This document shows, one piece after another, positions 59,101-64,000 of a DNA stretch of 64,000 nt. Under the pieces are notes generated by a model. It did not search any database. It was not told the origin of the DNA and saw nothing but the letters and a program-made list of their open reading frames with translations. The stretch's first letter is position 1; each line of letters begins with the position of its first letter. A program made the translations under genes and the position numbers. The DNA is from Gonocerus acuteangulatus (Eukaryota > Arthropoda > Insecta > Hemiptera > Coreidae), in the NCBI GenBank assembly GCA_946811695.1, contig OX328127.1, positions 51,588,274 through 51,652,273 of the forward strand, given 5' to 3'.

Positions 59101-62100
59101 ATCAGCAATTCCACATATTGGCTCTAGTGAGAGAGGTGTCGTGGATGCTCCTATGTTAGCCAATTCATCAGCCTTCTCATTCCCAGGTATGCCAGAGTGC
59201 CCTGGTACCCACTCTAGTTTGACCTTGTTTTTCCGGCCTAGATTATTCAGGCTATCCTTACACTCCTGTACGACCTTAGATTTTATTCTGTTTGCAGCTA
59301 ATGCCCTTATAGCGGCTTGGCTGTCCGAGAATATAGTAAAGCGTTTGTCTCTAGGGCTTCCGGTGTTCATGATGTCCGCACACATATTAATGGCCAATAC
59401 CTCAGCTTGAAACACTGTAGCATAATTGCCAAGTGGTATGTTGAGACTGTGTGTGGTATCCTGAATCCACACCCCTGCTCCTGTACCTAGTTCAATTTTC
59501 GAGCCGTCGGTAAATCCATAGCTGTCTACCCGGCTTTGTATCATTTTATGTCCCATCGCCTCCTCTCTTGTTTTGATTGTTGTAACAAAATTTGAGCTGA
59601 AGGTTATCTGGTCTTGGTAGTCCGAAGGCATGCAGAGAATTGGTTCCTGCAGGTTCCTCCAGATAATATCACAGTGTGCACTAAACGTTGGACATGGTTT
59701 CTGTCCCAATATACTGAACCTATATGCCGTATGTCTAGCCGTTTCTTCAATAAAAATCTCTATTGGCCTTAGGTTAAGCAGGATCTCCATAGCCCCCGTG
59801 GGGGTGGAGCCCATTGCGCCTGTAATCATCAGGCAAGCCATCCTTTGCGGAGAGCCTAGTATTCTCTTATTGATCGTAGTGTCGCAGCGATGCCACCACA
59901 CTATTGCTCCATACGTAATTATCGGTCTCACAATCGCGGTGTAGATCCAATGCATAGCCTTGGGGGTTATGCCCCAGTTGTTCCCAACAACTCTCCTACA
60001 TGCCCACAGGGTCCGTGTGGCCTTATTGGCTTTGTTGTGAATGTGCTCCTTCCAGTTAAGTTTCGAGTCCAAAGTGACTCCTAAGTATTTTACTGTACTG
60101 GAATAACTTAAATTGCTGCCTGCAAGCCTCGGTGTACCTAGTCCCTCCACTTTCCTTCTTGTTGTGAAGGGTACCAGTGTGATCTTCTGCGGGTTGATCT
60201 TAAGATGTTTATCCCTGCACCATTCGTCCACAATGCGTACTGCTGCATCGAGCAGTTCAGCTAGGGTAGGTAGTACCTTCCCCGCCACTGTAATCACCAG
60301 GTCATTAGCACACGCCTGTACGTTAAATCCCTGATCCTTGAGTCTTGTCAGCAGTGTATCTACCACCATACACCACAACAGAGGTGATAAGACTCCCCCC
60401 TGGGGGCAGCCTGTCCTTGGTTTAATGTATTTGCAGTAAGTTCCCTCTAACAGCCTTATGGTACGATCTCTCAAAAGGGTTACCGACCAGTCTGTTATGA
60501 GTTCCTCTACTTTCCTGCTGACCATGGCGTCTCTTACCGCCGCGATGGGAGTTTTATCAAAAGCTCCCTCCACGTCTAGAAATGCACATAGTGCTGTCTC
60601 CTTGTACTGTACAGTCCTCTCCAGCTTGCACACCAGATCATGTAGTGCTAATTCGCACGATTTGCCTGTCTGATATGCATACTGTTGCTTGCCAAGAGGA
60701 TTATGTCTTAACGCAGAATCCCTGATGTGTCTGTCTATGATCTTCTCTAGTGCTTTAAGTAAGAAAGATGATAGACATATCGGCCTGTAGTCCTTTGCAT
60801 ATAGGTGTGACGCTCTTCCTGGTTTGGGGATAAAGCACAGTCTGGCTACTCTCCAGTTCCGTGGTATGTAGCCTAATTTTTCACATAAATTTGTATATTC
60901 TTTGATTCATATTCCTCTGATATCATATTTATTTTGGTCTAGTTATGATTTGAAATGGAAGACAAACTTATTTGATTAAATTCGGTAGCTCAAGTAAAGA
61001 TGAATTGAAACTTGTGAATTTCTTAACAGTACTCAGGAAGAGCAATAAACCTAATGCGAATTTCTTTTGTTAAACAAAAGTCTTCAGAAACAACAATATT
61101 TGTTTTATTTTCCTAATTCATTTGGCTTATCAGGAACTCTTGGTTGAATCAGTACTGGAGAATGTAAAGAAGGATTCTCTTAGTAAACCCGCATTTACAG
61201 TTTTGATTGGAGCTGCTAAGAGTGAAAGGAAAGCTCATAGATTTTGTGAAAGACTGAGAATTCAACGAGTCTTGGATGAAAAGGTACCTTCATAAAACAT
61301 AAATGTCTTGATAAGTAATAAATATTTTATTAATCACATTCATTACTGAGTGTCTAGCTTTTGAGAAGGCCAATATTTTACATAGAAATAATTTATATAA
61401 CGTTTACCACAAATTTTTCTAAAGAAAAATGTGTTAAACCATTCTCAGTGATTATGACCATTCCTTTGTGAAATTGGCTTCTGCCTGTCTGATGAATCTA
61501 CAAACATTTGTATCATATCAGGCAATAGGACCGTGTGCTAAAGGAATGTCTGGTGTTTATTAACTTTACAAATTATAAAAACAGAAAATAACACAACTTC
61601 TTTGATGCTCTGAGAATCGATGGTGGAGGAATAATTTACTGAAAAACTGTTAAAACATAGTGCCCAATAAACTATAATGATGAAGCTCTATGTCTGAATC
61701 TGTTGTTAGTATTGCTCAGACGGTAAGGGTTCCAAGTATAAAAAAGAATATACATAAAAATGGCTTAAACTTGTTGAAAAGTTGAACATTTGAAACTTAT
61801 GACCTATTCTGATTTAGCACGTCAAATTACATAAGAATAAGCTTGACGACTATCTGTTTTTTTTTTTAAGCTTTCACCAGCTTAGCTGGTGGTCAGATTG
61901 TTCACAATTTGTCATTATCTTCATAATTTGTTTTGTGATCACTTGGAATCCAGGGCTTTCTGATCAAAACTGGTGTTTCCAGATACAAACATTTTATATT
62001 CTTTTCATTGGTGTATTATTGAAAATAATTGTTTGGCAGAAAATAATGTAATACATTTAGAATAGAATTTATAATTGGAATATTTTAAAATTTCAAATGA

Positions 62101-63632
62101 GAAGTTTTATTTTTATAAAATTCAGGAATTCTATTTCCTATATTTGCTAGATGATTTGTAAACTGTAAGTTTAATAACAGCTTTGACAAATCTTTAAATT
62201 ATTTATTTTAATTCTAATGTTCTCCTTTATTAGTGATTCAGACTTTTTGGAATAGTTACCTACTGTATACTGCCAATTTTTACAAAGATTAGGGTTTAAG
62301 ATATTGCCTGAGTTAACACTAGCTCACTCATATTGTATTTTGCTACCCATAATTTATTTTTATGCCTGCAATCTCAAGTCCTTATATTTTATGTTTTACA
62401 GGTGAACCAGGAAAAAAATAAAATCATTGAGAATAAAGATGACTCAAGTAAGGATTGTGAAGTAAGTGAGACTAGTGTCAAATATTATTATTATTGAAAA
62501 TTTAATGTAGATTCTAAAAACGCGGTCTTTATTTGCGATGCATTGATCAGAAATTCCGAAAGCTCACTTTTTCTTTAGAAAATCCAGTAGTTTTTAAAAA
62601 AGACAAAAGTTTGCATAGCTCCTCTGCATGTTGAGATAGAACGCTCATTTCTGCATCCCTGAACTACAATTGAGATGTAGAATAAACCCCTAAAGTTATG
62701 ACATCTCAATGTGGGACACCCTGTATATTATTATTATATTATTTACGGATAGCATTGCAATCATACAGGGAGTTATAGAGAAAATCAAGGCTTTAGAAGG
62801 AGATACTGGGAATAAATTTTTAAAAAAATTAAAAGACTGCCTAGGAAAAAACCCTAGATGGAAAGATATCCAGATTATTCGAGACATCCACAGTGGGAAA
62901 ACAGCAAGTAGATGTTCAACAGTTGAGTTGAATCCCATGGATATTGCAGCCTTCAAATACACACCAGTCACTTCAGTAAATGTTGAAAGATCATTCAGTC
63001 GCTTCAAAAATATTCTCTGATCTCACCAGCGCCATTTCACGTTTGACAATTTAAAAATGCATGTTGTTGCAAACAATTTTACAAAATAATGCACATATTT
63101 TAAAATGTTCAACTTCCTTTTTCCTCTTTTATAAGTTCCTAATTTTAATTTATTATTACTTAATAATAAATTTATTACTAATTTATTATTATTTACTTTA
63201 TTTTTCTATATGTTATAGAGTTTAAGTCATTTTGTTCTATCCATTTATAATAACAGAGTTCCTAGTTATTATTTCTGCTTTTCTTTTTAATATTTTATAG
63301 TGTTTTAGGTATTTTTTACTACATATTTTCAATTTTTTATTTCATATTTCATTATAAATAGTTACATATATATGTACATATTTTGAATTTTATTTTTCAT
63401 CAACATCCATTCCCTAGTTATAAGAAATTCGAAATTGTCCAATCATGTGTGGATTACTAAGTAAGTAGATATTTAAACCCTTCACTTTGCAGCCCAGAGA
63501 ACACACAAATTAATTTTTTTAATTATTTTGTAGGAACTTGCGTGTGCTAAAGAGACAAATGGAAAGGACATTACTGATGGGAGCAAAATCACTGATAATA
63601 TAGGTGACAAAGAAAAAAATCATGTTATGAAG
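56198..63632 (+). CDS. GTSF1: GTSF1/Asterix-type CHHC zinc-finger protein, partial
   Basis: Exons 56198-56368 (ATG at 56201), 58129-58257, 61134-61283, 62402-62461 and 63534-63632, all GT-AG and all in phase 0, give 202 codons and continue past the window. Finger 1 is CPYNKAHSIILNRMQFHLAR plus C (C10, H16, H26, C30); finger 2 is C42, H48, H58, C62, split by the first intron (CPFNSTHVVNKVELD | IHQKIC). Both are C-x5-H-x9-H-x3-C, the U11-48K/GTSF1 CHHC type. FDESWDD in exon 2 resembles the acidic W motif used by GTSF1 proteins to bind Piwi. Family members (Drosophila Asterix, mammalian GTSF1) assist Piwi-directed silencing of transposons. Exons 4-5 encode a charged, low-complexity tail, longer than in the vertebrate protein. 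The introns contain two old SINE-2 pieces, a LINE and a hAT relic. Confidence 0.88.
56796..57040 (+). mobile_element. degraded SINE-2 in GTSF1-type gene intron
   Basis: Head GGGGGGCCAGGTGGTACAAC, B-box-like GAGTTTGAAAC, then CCTAGGCCATCCAGCCTTTA and the GAGCATAGTACTGAGCACAC block. Clearly SINE-2 but heavily mutated. Confidence 0.7.
57365..57595 (-). mobile_element. degraded SINE-2 in GTSF1-type gene intron
   Basis: Reverse orientation: GGGAGACAGTCTGGTCTGTA, GGCCTAGGGATGGTCTGGGA, then the complement of the B box (TTTTGAACTCAGG) and of the head. Together with 56796 it forms an inverted SINE pair about 325 bp apart. Confidence 0.7.
58580..60875 (-). mobile_element. 5'-truncated LINE (I/R1/LOA-like) in GTSF1-type gene intron
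   Basis: 2.3-kb insertion, antisense to the host gene, flanked by a perfect 12-bp duplication ATTTTTCACATA (58568-58579 and 60876-60887). The 5' end is cut inside the reverse transcriptase (the first element codons give GYIPRNWRVARLCFIPKPG). The 3' end has a short A/T tail. Much more G+C-rich than its surroundings. Not autonomous. Confidence 0.93.
58682..60875 (-). pseudogene. LINE polyprotein: reverse transcriptase, RNase H, zinc knuckle; broken
   Basis: The main frame runs 60875-59080, the end in another frame 59098-58682. Reverse transcriptase motifs: KDYRPICLSSFLLKALEKII, FLDVEGAFD (motif A), GCPQGGVLSPLLW (motif B), but motif C reads CANDL where YADD/FADD is expected, losing one catalytic Asp. 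RNase H follows with Asp (FTDGSK), Glu (AEVLAINM), Asp (FSDSQAA) and His/Asp (PGHSGIPGNEKADELAN). A one-base frameshift near 59085-59095 separates the C-terminal part, which has the zinc knuckle CRLCSEDDETPYHIVCRC. Translation upstream of 60875 is flank. The lesions (truncation, D-to-N in motif C, frameshift) show it is inactive. Confidence 0.9.
62742..63089 (+). pseudogene. hAT transposase C-terminal remnant
   Basis: The frame reads IEKIKALEGDTGNKFLKKLK, then GKNPRWKDIQIIRDI, then AAFKYTPVTSVNVERSFSRF followed by an in-frame stop (63018-63020) and RHFTFDNLKMHVV. The P-TS--VERSFS---I pattern followed by RH-----NL--H-- is the hAT C-terminal dimerisation region, as in many hAT-derived genes. 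N-terminal zinc finger and catalytic residues are missing. It lies in the intron between the last two visible exons of the GTSF1-type gene, in the same orientation. Confidence 0.75.
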
Positions 63633-64000
63633 GTAAGAAGAAATATATGTATATAACCCAGAAATGTCCTAGCTTTTTTCATTGTACTTCTAATGACCTA
63701 CATTCTATATTTAAATGACAAGTTATTTTGAAATGTATTTTTGTCAAACTATTACTATCAGAAGATTGTTGCCTCTTTAACACTTTTCCCTTAGCAATGC
63801 GTTTGTTTTGTTTACTAATGAGAGAGATGAATAAAAAAAAAAAAAAAAAAAAAAGAAAAATTTCCATTAGAAGTGGTGGTTTTCTCTGACCAAATTATTC
63901 ATTTGCCTATAATTTGTGCATTCTTGTAAATAAATTGGGTATACGTCGTACTTAACCTCTTAGAAATATGTGATGAAAATAAGCAAAATTTATGTTTTGG
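63633..64000. other. intron of GTSF1-type gene, runs off the window
   Basis: Starts with the donor GTAAGA. Contains an A-run at 63833-63854. No further exon seen. Confidence 0.6.

Noticed and set aside
58908..60673. Several plus-strand frames of 64-134 codons
   Set aside because: Antisense shadows of the LINE polyprotein on the minus strand, which has recognisable reverse transcriptase and RNase H motifs.

Overview
This is an AT-rich, repeat-dense eukaryotic window, almost certainly from an arthropod and probably an insect. The signs are short GT-AG exons scattered among long introns, metazoan housekeeping genes, two tRNA-derived SINE families with poly(A) tails, non-LTR retrotransposons of the RNase H-bearing I/R1/LOA type, hAT, pogo/Tigger-like and Transib-like DNA elements, and many long (TA)n arrays. 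I cannot name the species.

Genes. Five host genes can be read, most of them only by joining small exons: (1) MRPS21, mitoribosomal protein bS21m, minus strand, three exons between 27282 and 22002, with a 4.9-kb intron; (2) an F-box protein of about 439 aa, plus strand, 27829-30313, divergent from MRPS21; (3) ARMC1, minus strand, five exons between 46096 and 40196; (4) TMED2 (p24 family cargo receptor), minus strand, uninterrupted CDS at 52924-53523; (5) a GTSF1/Asterix-type CHHC zinc-finger gene of the piRNA pathway, plus strand, exons from 56198 to 63632 and continuing past the window. They do not form a pathway. Two (MRPS21, ARMC1) are mitochondrial.

Layout. 1-21.6 kb is almost entirely mobile-element debris: SINEs, a hAT MITE family with perfect 8-bp target duplications, a complete 1.67-kb Transib-like element, LINE fragments, a 137-nt near-perfect palindrome and microsatellites. 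22-30.3 kb holds the MRPS21/F-box divergent pair; the large MRPS21 intron carries a 2.1-kb fold-back element. 30.3-40.2 kb is mostly unannotated AT-rich sequence with a pogo/Tigger remnant (32784-33731), a small fold-back element (38678-38933) and degraded SINEs. 40.2-46.1 kb is ARMC1. 48.4-52.0 kb is a nested mobile-element stack: SINE, then a Transib-like element, then a SINE and a second 2.1-kb fold-back element. 52.9-64 kb holds TMED2 and the GTSF1-type gene, whose introns contain a dead 2.3-kb LINE and a hAT transposase remnant.

Most notable observation: both ends of the Transib-like element look like V(D)J recombination signal sequences. Each has a perfect CACAGTG heptamer. The left end has a perfect ACAAAAACC nonamer after a 13-nt spacer; the right ends of both copies have a 7/9 nonamer after exactly 23 nt. 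The complete copy is flanked by 5-bp GC-rich CGCCT/CGCCG duplications, and both copies sit, in opposite orientation, at the same site of the same SINE family.
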